From NCBI RefSeq assembly GCF_937616625.2, contig NC_065570.1, positions 19,802,046 through 19,866,045 of the forward strand: a stretch of 64,000 nucleotides of DNA, read 5' to 3'. The notes beneath the pieces are model-generated. The model saw only the letters and a list, made by a program, of their open reading frames with translations, had not been told where the DNA came from and did not search any database. The translations under genes and the position numbers were made by a program. Source of the stretch: Mercurialis annua. Its lineage: Eukaryota > Streptophyta > Magnoliopsida > Malpighiales > Euphorbiaceae. Below, in pieces: positions 48,715 through 62,400 of the stretch. Each line of letters starts with the position of its first letter. Within the stretch, counting starts at the first letter, position 1.

Positions 48715-48900
48715 TAAACGTTTGGCTTAAATTGCTAAAAAGGTGAAACGCTTGGATTTGTTTCTTAACGTTTGTAAATGTTTGGCTTAAATTGCTAAAA
48801 AGGTGAAACGCTTGGTTTTGTTTCGTAACGTTTGCAAAGGTTTGGCTTAAATTGCTAAAAAATGTGAAACGTTTGGATTTGTTTCATAACGTTTTAAACG
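48715..48900 (-). repeat. Short remaining piece of the reverse satellite block
   Basis: About three reverse-complement monomers between the outer solo LTR and the unique fragment beginning at about 48901. The last unit stops inside the monomer (GTTTCATAACGTTTTAAACG), so this is the real right edge of the reverse-orientation domain. Confidence 0.9.
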
Positions 48901-49161
48901 ATATTAATATATAAGAGTTTTGAAGAATGTGTAGAGAAGAGTTTTAGGGTTTAGAAAAAGATTTGGATATATAACAATTAGGGTAGAATTAGGTTAGAGG
49001 ATAAGTAGCGTGCCATTGCACGTCTGATACGCAGCTCACCTGTTGGTATTGAAACAAACCAGCAGTAAATTCATGAGGTCTCATTCGAGACCTGTATGTC
49101 TCGAACGAAACCAACACTTTAGCATAACAGGTCTCGTTCGAGACCAGCAGGTGAGCTGCGT
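48901..49161. other. Non-satellite fragment with a foldback, at the orientation switch
   Basis: About 260 bp unlike the satellite. The first part (48901-49008) is AT-rich and contains a telo-box-like TTAGGGTTT, too short to be telomere. From 49029 to 49161 it is a foldback. Arms ACGCAGCTCACCTGTTGGT (49029-49047) and ACCAGCAGGTGAGCTGCGT (49143-49161) pair with one mismatch. Inside are AGGTCTC/GAGACCT around ATTC (49076-49093), a diverged copy (49098-49112) and GGTCTCG-TT-CGAGACC (49130-49145). CGTGC/GCACG lies just outside at 49009-49022. The satellite is reverse on the left and forward on the right. I see no target duplication and no gene. It may be a remnant of an LTR or foldback transposon. 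Confidence 0.75.
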
Positions 49162-51647
49162 TTCACCTTTTTAGCGATTTAAGCCTAACGTTTACAAACG
49201 TTACGAAACAAATCCAAGCGTTTCACCTTTTTAGCAATTTAAGCCAAACGTTTACAAATGTTACGAAAAAAATCCGAACGTTTCACCTTTTTAGCGATTT
49301 AAGCGAAAAATTTACAAACGTTACAAAACAAATCCAAATGTTTCACCTTTTTAGAAATTTATGCCAAACGTTTACAAACGTTACGAAACAAATCCAAGCG
49401 TTTCACCTTTTTTGCAATTTAAGCCAGATGTTTACAAACATTACGAAACAAATCCAAGCGTTTCACCTTTTTAGCAATTTAAGCTAAACGTTTACAAACA
49501 TTACGAATCAAATCCTAGCGTTTCACCTTTTTAGCGATTTAAGCAGAACGTTTACAAACGTTACGAAACAAAATTAGCCGTTTGACCTTATTAGCGATTT
49601 TAGCGGAACGTTTATAAACGTTACGAAACAAATTCAAACGTTTCCCCATTTTACCAATTTCAGCCAAACGTTTACAACGTTACTAAACAAATGCAAACGT
49701 TTCACCTTTTTAGCGATTTAAGTCAAACGTTTACAAACATTACGAAACAAATCCAAACGTTTCACCTTTTTAGAGATTGAACCCAAACGTTTACAATCGA
49801 TACGAAACAGATCCAAAGGTTTCACATTTTTAGCAATTTAAGCCAAACGTTTACAAACGTTACGAAACAAAACCAAGCGTTCACCTTTTTAGCAATTTAA
49901 GCTAAACGTTTACAAACGGAACGAAACAAATCCAAGTGTTTCACCTTTTTAGTAATTTATGCCAAACGTTTACAAATGTTACGAAACAAATCCAAGCGTT
50001 TCACCTTTTTAACAATTTAAGCCAAACGTTTACAAACGTTACGGAACAAATCCAAACGTTTCCCCTTTTTAGCGATTTAAACAAAATATTTACAAACGGT
50101 ACGAAACAAATCCAAACGTTTCCCTTTTTTAGCAATTTAAGCCAAACGTTTACAAACGTTACGAAATAAATCAAAACGTTTCGCCTTTTTAACGATTTAA
50201 GCCAAACGTTTACAAACGTTACGAAACAAATCCAAACGTTTCCCCTTTTTAGCGATTTAAGCCAAACGTTTACAAACGATACGAAAACTTTACGAAACAA
50301 ATCCAAGCGTTTCACCTTTTTAAGCAATTTAGGCCAAACGTTTACAAACGTTACGGAACAAATCCAAACGTTTCACTTTTTTAGCGATAGAAACAAAACG
50401 TTTACAAACGGTACAGAACAAATCCAAACGTTTCACCTTTTTAGCGATTTAAGTAAAACGTTTACAAACAATACGAAAGAAAACCAAACGTTTAAAACAT
50501 TATAAAATAAATCCAAACGTTTCACATTTTTAGTGATTTAAGCCAAACCTTTACAAACGTTACGAAACAAAACCAAGCGTTTCGCCTTTTTAGCAAATTA
50601 AGCCAAACGTTTAAAAACGTTACGAAACAAATCCAAGTGTTCCACCTTTTTAGCAATTTAAGCCAAACGTTTACAAATGTTCCGAAACAAATCAAAGAGT
50701 TTCTCCTTTTGAATAATTTAAGCCAAACCTTTACAAACGTTACGAAAAAAAACAAAGCATTTCACATTTTTAGTAATTTAAGCCAAACATTTACAAACGT
50801 TACGAAACAAATCCAAGCGTTTCACCTTTTTAGCAATTTAAGCCAAACGGTGATAAACGTTACAAAACAAATCCAAACGTTTCACCTTTTTAGCGATTTA
50901 AGCCGATCGTTTACAAACGTTACGTAACAAAACCAAACATTTCACCTTTTTAGCGATTTAAGTCAAACCTTTACAAACGTTACGAAACAAATCCAAGCAT
51001 TTCACCTTTTTAGCAATTTAAGTCAAACGGTTACAAACGTTACGAAACAAATCCAAACGTTTCACCTTTTTAGCGATTTAAGCCGAACGTTTACAAACAT
51101 TACGAAACAAATCTAAACGTTTCCCCATTTTTGTGATTTAAGCGAAACGTTTAAAACGATACGAAACAAATCCAAACATTTCACCATTTTAGCGATTGAA
51201 GACAAACATTTACAAAAGTTACGAAACATATCCAAACGCTTCACCTTTTTAGTGATTGAAGTCAAACGTTCACAAACGATACGAAACAAATCCAAACATT
51301 TCACCTTTTTAGCGATTTAAGCCAAACGCTTGCAAACGTTACGAAACAAATCCAAACGTTTTACCTTTTTAGCGATTTAAGCCAAACATTTACAAAAGTT
51401 ACGAAACAAATCCAAGAGTTTCAACTTTTTAGCAATTTAAGCCAAACATTTATAAAAGTTACGAAATAAATCCAAGCGTTTCACCTTTTTAGCAATTTAA
51501 GTCAAACGTATACAAACGTTACGAAACAAATCCAAGCGTTTCACTTTTTTAGCAATTTAAGCCAAACGCTTACAAACGTTACGAAACAAATCCAAGCGTT
51601 TCCCCTTTATAGCAATTTAAGCCAAACGTTTACAAACGTTACGAAAC
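49162..51647 (+). repeat. 60-bp satellite array, forward block
   Basis: Forward monomers start abruptly inside a unit (TTTCACCTTTTTAGCG). Many units are of the AAGCG...GCAATTTAAG type. Long stretches keep exact 60-bp phase, which opens frames on both strands (49936-50169 plus; 50001-50327 minus). No gene seen. Confidence 0.93.
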
Positions 51648-54600
51648 AAAACCAAACGTTTAAAACATTACGAAGCAAATCCAAACGTTTCAGATTTTTA
51701 GCGATTTAAGCCAAACCTTTACAAACGTTACGAAACAAAACCAAATGTTTAAAACGTTACGAAACAAATCCAAACGTTTCACATTTTTAGCGATTTAAGC
51801 CAAACCTTTTCGAATGTTACGAAACAAAAACAAGTGTTTCACTTTTTTAGCAATTTAAGCCTAACGTATACAAACGTTCCGAAACAAATCCAAGCGTTTC
51901 ACCTTTTTAGCAATTTAAGCCAAACGTTTACAAACGTTCCGAAACAAATCCAAGCGTTTCACCTTTTTAGCAATTTATGCCAAACGTTTACAAACGTTAT
52001 AAAACAAATCCAAATGTTTCACCTTTTAAGCGATTTAAGCCAAACTTTTACAAAGGTTACGAAACAAATCGAAGCGATTCACCTTTTTAGCCATTTAAGC
52101 CAAACGTTTACAAACGTTACGAAACAAATCCAAGCGTTTCACCTTTTTAGCGATTTAAACGTTTACAAACGTTATGAAACAAATCAAAGCGTTTCACCTT
52201 TTTAGCAATTTAGGCCAAACGTTTACAAACGTTACGAAAGAAATCCAAACGTTTCACCTTTTAAGCGATTTAAGCCAAACGTTTACAAATGTTATGAAAC
52301 AAATCCAAACGTTTCCCCTTTTTAGCTATTTAAGCCAAACGTTTACAAATGTTACAAATTAAATCCAAACGTTTCATCTTTTTAGCGATTTATGCCAAAC
52401 GTTTGTTTACAAATGTTAGGAAATAAAATCCAAACGTTTCACATTTTAAGCGATTTAAGCCAAACGTTTACAAACGTTACGAAACAAATACAAACGTTTC
52501 GCCTTTTTAGCAATTTAAGCCAAAAATTAGTTTACAAATGTTACGAAATAAAATCCAAACATTTCACCTTTTAAGCGATTTAAGCCAAACGTTTACAAAC
52601 GTTACGAAACAAAACCAAACGTTTAAAACATTACAAAGCAAATCCAAACGTTTCAGATTTTTAGCGATTTAAGCCAAACATTTACAAACGTTACGAAACA
52701 AAACCAAATGTTTAAAACGTTACGAAACAAATCCAAACGTTTCACATTTTTAGCGATTTAAGCCAAACCTTTTCAAACGTTACGAAACAAAACCAAGTGT
52801 TTCACTTTTTTAGCAATTTAAGCCTAACGTATACAAACGTTCCGAAACAAATCCAAGCGTTTCACCTTTTTAGCAATTTAAGCCAAACGTTTACAAACGT
52901 TCCGAAACAAATCCAAGCGTTTCACCTTTTTAGCAATTTATGCCAAACGTTTACAAACGTTATAAAACAAATCCAAATGTTTCACCTTTTAAGCGATTTA
53001 AGCCAAACTTTTACAAAGGTTACGAAACAAATCGAAGCGATTCACCTTTTTAGCCATTTAAGCCAAACGTTTACAAACGTTACGAAACAAATCCAAGCGT
53101 TTCACCTTTTTAGCGATTTAAACGTTTACAAACGTTACGAAACAAATCAAAGCGTTTCACCTTTTTAGCAATTTAGGCCAAACGTTTACAAACGTTACGA
53201 AAGAAATCCAAACGTTTCACCTTTTAAGCGATTTAAGCCAAACGTTTACAAATGTTATGAAACAAATCCAAACGTTTCCCCTTTTTAGCTATTTAAGCCA
53301 AACGTTTACAAATGTTACAAATTAAATCCAAACGTTTCATCTTTTTAGCGATTTATGCCAAACGTTTGTTTACAAATTTAACGAAATAAAATCCAAACGT
53401 TTCACATTTTAAGCGATTTAAGCCAAACGTTTACAAACGTTACGAAACAAATACAAACGTTTCGCCTTTTTAGCAATTTAAGCCAAAAATTAGTTTACAA
53501 ATGTTACGAAATAAAATCCAAACATTTCACCTTTTAAGCGATTTAAGCCAAACGTTTACAAACGTTACGAAACAAAACCAAACGTTTAAAACATTACAAA
53601 GCAAATCCAAACGTTTCAGATTTTTAGCGATTTAAGCCAAACCTTTACAAACGTTACGAAACAAAACCAAATGTTTAAAACGTTACGAAACAAATCCAAA
53701 CGTTTCACATTTTTAGCGATTTAAGCCAAACCTTTTCAAACGTTACTAAACAAAAACAAGTTTTTCACTTTTTTAGCAATTTAAGCCTAACGTATACAAA
53801 CGTTCCGAAACAAATCCAAGCGTTTCACCTTTTTAGCAATTTAAGCCAAACGTTTACAAACGTTCCGAAACAAATCCAAGCGTTTCACCTTTTTAGCAAT
53901 TTAAGCCAAACGTTTACAAACGTTATAAAACAAATCCAAATGTTTCACCTTTTAAGCGATTTAAGCCAAACTTTTACAAAGGTTACGAAACAAATCGAAG
54001 CGATTCACCTTTTTAGCCATTTAAGCCAAACGTTTACAAACGTTACGAAACAAATCCAAGCGTTTCACCTTTTTAGCGATTTAAACGTTTACAAACGTTA
54101 CGAAACAAATCAAAGCGTTTCACCTTTTTAGCAATTTAGGCCAAACGTTTACAAACGTTACGAAAGAAATCCAAACGTTTCACCTTTTAAGCGATTTAAG
54201 CCAAACGTTTACAAATGTTATGAAACAAATCCAAACGTTTCCCCTTTTTAGCTATTTAAGCCAAACGTTTACAAATGTTACAAATTAAATCTAAACGTTT
54301 CATCTTTTTAGCGATTTATGCCAAACGTTTGTTTACAAATTTTATGAAATAAAATCCAAACGTTTCACATTTTAAGCGATTTAAGCCAAACGTTTACAAA
54401 CGTTACGAAACAAATACAAACGTTTCGCCTTTTTAGCAATTTAAGCCAAAAATTAGTTTACAAATGTTACGAAATAAAATCCAAACATTTCACCTTTTAA
54501 GCGATTTAAGCCAAACGTTTACAAACGTTACGAAACAAAACCAAACGTTTAAAACATTACAAAGCAAATCCAAACGTTTCAGATTTTTAGCGATTTAAGC

Positions 54601-57425
54601 CAAACCTTTACAAACGTTACGAAACAAAACCAAATGTTTAAAACGTTACGAAACAAATCCAAACGTTTCACATTTTTAGCGATTTAAGCCAAACCTTTTC
54701 AAACGTTACGAAACAAAAACAAGTTTTTCACTTTTTTAGCAATTTAAGCCTAACGTATACAAACGTTCCGAAACAAATCCAAGCGTTTCACCTTTTTAGC
54801 AATTTAAGCCAAACGTTTACAAACGTTCCGAAACAAATCCAAGCGTTTCACCTTTTTAGCAATTTATGCCAAACGTTTACAAACGTTATAAAACAAATCC
54901 AAATGTTTCACCTTTTAAGCGATTTAAGCCAAACTTTTACAAAGGTTACGAAACAAATCGAAGCGATTCACCTTTTTAGCCATTTAAGCCAAACGTTTAC
55001 AAACGTTACGAAACAAATCCAAGCGTTTCACCTTTTTAGCGATTTAAACGTTTACAAACGTTATGAAACAAATCAAAGCGTTTCACCTTTTTAGCAATTT
55101 AGGCCAAACGTTTACAAACGTTACGAAAGAAATCCAAACTTTTTCCCTTTTAAGCGATTTAAGGCAAACAATTACAAATGTTATGAAACAAATCCAAACG
55201 TTTCCCCTTTTTAGCTATTTAAGCCAAACGTTTACAAATGTTACAAATTAAATCTAAACGTTTCATCTTTTTAGCGATTTATGCCAAACGTTTGTTTACA
55301 AATTTTATGAAATAAAATCCAAACGTTTCACATTTTAAGCGATTTAAGCCAAACGTTTACAAACGTTACGAAACAAATACAAACGTTTCGCCTTTTTAGC
55401 AATTTAAGCCAAAAATTAGTTTACAAATGTTACGAAATAAAATCCAAACATTTCACCTTTTAAGCAATTTAAGCCAAACGTTTACAAACGTTACGAAACA
55501 AAACCAAACGTTTAAAACATTACAAAGCAAATCCAAACGTTTCAGATTTTTAGCGATTTAAGCCAAACCTTTACAAACGTTTCGAAACAAAACCAAATGT
55601 TTAAAACGTTACGAAACAAATCCAAACGTTTCACATTTTTAGCGATTTAAGCCAAACCTTTTCAAACGTTGCGAAACAAAAACAAGTGTTTCACTTTTTT
55701 AGCAATTTAAGCCTAACGTATACAAACGTTCCGAAACAAATCCAAGCGTTTCACCTTTTTAGCAATTTAAGCCAAACGTTTACAAACGTTCCGAAACAAA
55801 TCCAAGCGTTTCACCTTTTTAGCAATTTATGCCAAACGTTTACAAACGTTATAAAACAAATCCAAATGTTTCACCTTTTAAGCGATTTAAGCCAAACTTT
55901 TACAAAGGTTACGAAACAAATCGAAGCGATTCACCTTTTTAGCCATTTAAGCCAAACGTTTACAAACGTTACGAAACAAATCCAAGCGTTTCACCTTTTT
56001 AGCGATTTAAACGTTTACAAACGTTATGAAACAAATCAAAGCGTTTCACCTTTTTAGCAATTTAGGCCAAACGTTTACAAACGTTACGAAAGAAATCCAA
56101 ACGTTTCACCTTTTAAGCGATTTAAGCCAAACGTTTACAAATGTTATGAAACAAATCCAAACGTTTCCCCTTTTTAGCTATTTAAGCCAAACGTTTACAA
56201 ATGTTACAAATTAAATCCAAACGTTTCATCTTTTTAGCGATTTATGCCAAACGTTTGTTTACAAATGTTAGGAAATAAAATCCAAACGTTTCACATTTTA
56301 AGCGATTTAAGCCAAACGTTTACAAACGTTACGAAACAAATACAAACGTTTCGCCTTTTTAGCAATTTAAGCCAAAAATTAGTTTACAAATGTTACGAAA
56401 TAAAATCCAAACATTTCACCTTTTAAGCGATTTAAGCCAAACGTTTACAAACGTTACGAAACAAAACCAAACGTTTAAAACATTACAAAGCAAATCCAAA
56501 CGTTTCAGATTTTTAGCGATTTAAGCCAAACATTTACAAACGTTACGAAACAAAACCAAATGTTTAAAACGTTACGAAACAAATCCAAACGTTTCACATT
56601 TTTAGCGATTTAAGCCAAACCTTTTCAAACGTTACGAAACAAAACCAAGTGTTTCACTTTTTTAGCAATTTAAGCCTAACGTATACAAACGTTCCGAAAC
56701 AAATCCAAGCGTTTCACCTTTTTAGCAATTTAAGCCAAACGTTTACAAACGTTCCGAAACAAATCCAAGCGTTTCACCTTTTTAGCAATTTAAGCCAAAC
56801 GTTTACAAACGTTATAAAACAAATCCAAATGTTTCACCTTTTAAGCGATTTAAGCCAAACTTCTACAAAGGTTACGAAACAAATCGAAGCGATTCACCTT
56901 TTTAGCCATTTAAGCCAAACGTTTACAAACGTTACGAAACAAATCCAAGCGTTTCACCTTTTTAGCGATTTAAACGTTTACAAACGTTATGAAACAAATC
57001 AAAGCGTTTCACCTTTTTAGCAATTTAGGCCAAACGTATACAAACGTTACGAAAGAAATACAAACGTTTTCCCTTTTAAGCGATTTAAGGCAAACGTTTA
57101 CAAATGTTATGAAACAAATCCAAACGTTTCCCCTTTTTAGCTATTTATTCCAAACGTTTACAAATGTTACAAATTAAATCTAAACGTTTCATCTTTTTAG
57201 CGATTTATGCCAAACGTTTGTTTACAAATTTTACGAAATAAAATCCAAACGTTTCACATTTTAAGCGATTTAAGCCAAACGTTTACAAACGTTACGAAAC
57301 AAATACAAACGTTTCGCCTTTTTAGCAATTTAAGCCAAAAATTAGTTTACAAATGTTACGAAATAAAATCCAAACATTTCACCTTTTAAGCGATTTAAGC
57401 CAAACGTTTACAAACGTTACGAAAC
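51648..57425 (+). repeat. Six tandem copies of a 963-bp higher-order repeat
   Basis: The unit starts AAAACCAAACGTTTAAAACA at 51648 (the first copy ends ACATTACGAAG), 52611, 53574, 54537, 55500 and 56463. That is exactly 963 bp each and 5778 bp in total; divergence begins at 57426 where AAATCC replaces AAAACC. A unit contains about 16 monomers, several marked: GATTTTTAGC, a truncated monomer with GATTTAAACGTTTACAAACG, ATTAAATC, and GTTTGTTTACAAAT. By eye the copies differ by only about a dozen or so bases each, far less than monomers differ within a unit. Indels must balance exactly, since the period never drifts. Copies 4 and 6 share private changes near 55137-55160 and 57060-57090 (TTTTCCCTTTTAAGCG), suggesting multi-unit copying. 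Confidence 0.93.
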
Positions 57426-59465
57426 AAATCCAAACGTTTCGCCTTTTTAGCAATTTAAGCCAAAAATTTAAAAACGTTACCAAAGAAATCCAAATGTTTC
57501 CCCTTTTCAGCAATTTAAGCCAAACGTTTACAAACGTTATGAAACAAAACCAAATATTTAAAAAACGTTACGAAACAAATCCAAACGTTTCACATTTTTA
57601 ACGATTTAAGCCAAACGTTTACAAACGTTACAGAACAGAACCAAACGTTTCACATTTTTATCGATTTAAACCAAACGTCTACAAAAGTTACGAAACAAAT
57701 CCGAGTGTTTCACCTTTTTGCAATTTAAGCCAAACGTTTACAAACGTTATGAAACAAAGCCAAACGTTTCACCGTTTTAGTGATTTAAGCCAATCGTTTA
57801 CAAACGTTACGAAACAAAACTAAATGTTTAACCTTTTTAGCGATTTAAGAAAAATCTTTAAAACGTTACAAAATAAATCAAAACGTTTACAAACATTACG
57901 GAAAAAAAAATAAACGTTTCCCATTTTTAGCAATTTAAGCCAAACGTTTACAAACGTAACGAAACAAATCCAAACGTTTCACCTTTTTAGCAATTGAAGC
58001 CAAACATTTACAAACGTTATGAAACAAATCCAAACGTTTCCCCATTTTAGCGATTTAAGCCAAACGTTAATAAACGTTACGAAACAAAACAAAACATTTA
58101 CAAACGTTACGAAACAAATCCAAATATTTATAAACGTTGCAAAATAAATCAAAACGTTTCCCCATTTTAGCGATTTAAGCCAAACTTTTACAAACGTTAC
58201 GAACCAAATACAAACGTTTCACCTTTTTAGCGATTTAAGCCAAACGTTTAAAAACATTTCCAAACGTTGCTAAACAAATCCAAACGTTTACAAACATAAC
58301 GGAACAAAAACAAAATTTTCACATTTTTAGCAATTTAAGCATAACGTTTATAAACGTTATGAAACAAATCCAAACGTTTGACCTTTTTAGCGATTGAAGC
58401 CAAACGTTTATTAACGTTAAGAAACAAATCCAAACGTTTCCCAATTTTAGCGATTAAGCCAAACATTTATAAACGTTACGAAACAAAACCAAATGTTTAC
58501 AAACATTAAGAAACAAATCCAAATGTTTGCAAACGATACAAAACAAATCCAAACGTTTCCCCTTTTAAGCGATTTAGGCCAAATGTTTACAAACATTACT
58601 AAACAAATACAAACGTTTCACCTTTTTAGCGATATAAGCCAAATGTTTAGAGACGTTATGAAACAAATCCAAACGTTTCCCCATTTTAATGATATAAGCC
58701 AAACATTTAGAAACTTTACGAAACAAATCCAAACGATTCTCCTTTTTTGCGATTGAAGCCAAACGTTTACAAACATTACGAAACAAATCTAAACGTTTCC
58801 CCTTTTTAGCTATTTAAGCCAAACGTTTACAAACGTTACGAAACAAATCCAAGCGTTTTACCTTTTTAGCGATTTGAGCCAAACGCTTACAAACGTTTTA
58901 CCTTTTTAGCGATTTAAGCCAAACGTTTGTTTAAAAACGTTACGAAAAAAATCCAAACGTTTCACCTTTTAAGTGATTTAAGCGAAACGTTTACAAACGT
59001 TACGAAACAAAATCCAAACGTTCCGCCTTTTTAGCAATTTAAGCCAAACGTTTCCAAACGTTACGAAACAAATCCAAACGTTTCCCCTTTTTAGCGATTT
59101 AAGCCAAACGTTTACAAATGTTTCGAAACAAAACCAAACGTTTATAACGTTAAGAAACAAATCCAACCGTTTCACATTTTTAGCGATTTAGGCCAAACGT
59201 ATACAAATGTTATAGAAGAAAACCAAACGTTTCACATTTTTAGCGATTTAAGCGAAATGTTTACAAACGTTACGAAACAAATCCAAGCGTTTCACCTTTT
59301 TAGCGATTTAAACCAAACGTTTACAAAAGTTACGAAACAAATCCAAGCGTTTCACCTTTTAGCAATTTAAGCCAAACGTTTACAAACGATAAAAAAACAA
59401 ATCCAAACGTTTCACCTTATTAGCGATTGAAGCCAAACGTTTACAAACGTTAAGAAACAAATCCA
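57426..59465 (+). repeat. 60-bp satellite array, forward block
   Basis: Forward monomers of mixed types, many truncated or fused (57840-57900, 58240-58300, 58880-58940). GTTTGTTTAAAAACG near 58926 resembles the marker monomer of the 963-bp unit. Frames at 58493-58756 (plus) and 58574-58786 (minus) overlap on opposite strands as expected from the stop-poor monomer. No gene. Confidence 0.92.
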
Positions 59466-62400
59466 AACGATTCCCCATTTTTGCGATTTAAGCCAAAAGT
59501 TTATAAACGTTACGGAACAAAACTAAACGTTTACAAACGTTACGAAACAAATCCAAACGTTTACAAATGTTGCGAAACAAATCCAAACATTTCCCCATTT
59601 TAGCGATTTAAGCGATACGTTTATAAATGTTACGAACAACTCCAAGCATTTCACCTTTTTTAGCAATTTAAGCCAAACGTATACAAACGTTACAAAATCA
59701 ATCCAAACGTTTCACCTTTTTAGCGATTTAAGCCAAACGTTTACAATGGTTACGAAACAAATCGAAGTGATTATACCTTTTTAGCCATTTAAGCCAAACG
59801 TTTACAAACATTACGAAACAAATCCAGGCGTTTCACCTTTTTAGAGATTTAAACGTTTACAAACGTTACAAAACAAATCAAAGCGTTTCACCTTTTTAAA
59901 AATTTAAGCCAAGCGTTTACAAACGTTACGAAACAAATCTAAACGTTTCACTTTTTAAGCGATTTAAGCAAAACGTTTACAAATGTTACGAAATAAATCA
60001 AAATGTTTCACCTTTTTAGCGATTTAAGCCAAACGTTTACAAATGTTACAAATTAAATCCAAACTTTTCATCTTTTTAGCGATTTAAGCCAAAAGTTTAA
60101 AAACGTTACCAAACATTTCCCCTTCTCAGCAATTTAAGCCAAGCGTTTACAAACGTTGCGAAACAAAACCAAACATTTAAAACGTTACGAAACAAATCCA
60201 AATGTTTCACATTTTTAGCGATTTAGGCCAAATGCTTACAAACGTTACAGAACAAAACCAAATGTTTCCCATTTTTAGCAATTTTAGCCAAACGTTTACA
60301 AACGTTATGAAACAAATCCAAGTGTTTCACCTTTTTAGTCATTTAAATAAAACGTTTAAAAAAGTTACAAAACAAATCAAAGCGTTTCACCGTTTTAGCA
60401 ATTTAAGCCAAAAGTTTACAAATGTTATGAAACAAAGCCAAACGTTTCCCCATCTTAACGATTTAAGCCAAACGTTTACAAACATTATGAAACAAAACCA
60501 AACGTTTAACCTATTTAGCGATTTAAGACAAATCTTTAAAACGTTACGAAATAAATCCAAACGTTTACAAACATTACGGACAAGAAACAAACGTTTCCCA
60601 TTTTTAGCAATTTAAGCCAAACGTTTAAAATCGTTAAGAAACAAATCCAAACGTTTCACCTTTTTAGCGATTAAAGCCAAACATTTACAAACGTTACGAA
60701 ACAAATCCAAACGTTTCCCCATTTTAGTGATTTAGGCCAAACGTTTATAAACGTCATGAAAGAAAACCAAACGTTTACAAACGTTACGAAACAAATCCAA
60801 ATGTTTACAAACGATACGAAACAAATCCAAATGTTTACCCATTTTAACGATTTAAGCCAAACGTTTACAAACGTTACGAAACAAATACAAATGTTTCACC
60901 TTTTCCGCGATTTAAGCCAAACGTTTAAAAACGTTTACAAACATTACGGAACAAAAATAAACTTCTTACATTTTTAGAAATTTAAGCCAAACGTGTATAA
61001 ATGCTACGAAACAAATCCAAACGTTTCACCTATTTAGCGATTGAAGCAAAACGTTTACAAACGTTAAGAAACAAATCAAAACGTTTCCCCATTTTAACGA
61101 TTTAAGCCAAACGTTGATAAACGTTCCGAAACAAAACCAAACATTTATAAACGTTACGAAACAAATCCAAATGTTTACAAACGTTACGAAACAAATCCAA
61201 ACGTTTCCCCATTTAAGCGATTTAAGCCAAACGTTTACAAACGTTACGAAACAAATCAAAAAAATTCCCCATTTTAGCGATTTAAGCCAAACGTTTACAA
61301 ACGTTACAAAACAAATCCAAACGTTTCCCCTTTTTTTCGAATGAAGCCAAATATTTGCAAACATTATGAAAAATATCCAACCGTTTCACCTTTTTAGCGA
61401 TTTAAGCCAAACGTTACGAAACAAATCCAAGCGTTTCACCTTTTTAGCAATATAAGTCAAACTTTACAAACGTTACGAAACAAATCCAAACTTTTCACTG
61501 TTTAAGCAATTTAAGTCAAACGTTTACAAATGTTACGAAACAAATCCAAATATTTTCCCATTTTAGCGATTTAAGCCAAACGTTTAAAACGTTACGAAAC
61601 AAATCCAAACGTTTCAGCTTTTTAACGATTTAAGCCAAAAGTTTACAAACTTTACGAAACAACTCCAAACGTTACACCTTTTAACAGTTTAAGCCAAACG
61701 TTTACAAATGTTACGAAAAAAATCCAAACGTTTTCCCATTTTAATAATTTAAGTCAAGCGGTCACAAACTTTACAGAACAAAAACAAACTATTCACCTTA
61801 TTAGCGATTTAAGCCAAACGTTTAATACTTTACGAAACAAATCCAAATGTTTCACCTTTTCAGCAATTTAAGCAAAAAAATGTTGCGAAACAAATCCAAA
61901 GGTTTCACCTTTTTAGCGATTTATGCCAAACGTTTACAAACGTTACGAGACAAATCCAAACGATTCCCCATTTTTGCGATTTAAGCCAAAAGTTTATAAA
62001 CGTTACGGAACAAAATCAAACGTTTACAAACGTTATGAAACAAATCCAAACGTTTACAAATGTTGCGAAAAAAATCAAAACATTTCCCCATTTTAGCGAT
62101 TTAAGCGAAACGTTTATAAACGTTACGAAACAACTCCAAGCATTTCACCTTTTTTAGCAATTTAAGCCAAACGTATACAAACGTTCCGAAACAAATCCAA
62201 GCGTTTCACCTTTTTAGCAATTTAAGCCAAACATTTACAAACGTTACAAAATAAATCCAAATGTTTCACCTTTTTAGCGATTTAAGCCAAACGTTTACAA
62301 TGGTTACGAAACAAATCGAAGTGATTCACCTTTTTATCCATTTAAGCCAAACGTTTACAAATGTTACGAAACAAATCCAAGCGTTTCACCTTTTTAGAGA

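Noticed and set aside
48942..48954. Interstitial telomere repeat (TTTAGGGTTTAG)
   Set aside because: Fewer than two telomeric units; at most a telo-box-like chance match.
51648..57425. CRISPR-like array because of regular repeats
   Set aside because: Units are contiguous 60-bp monomers without unique spacers, and the context is a plant genome.
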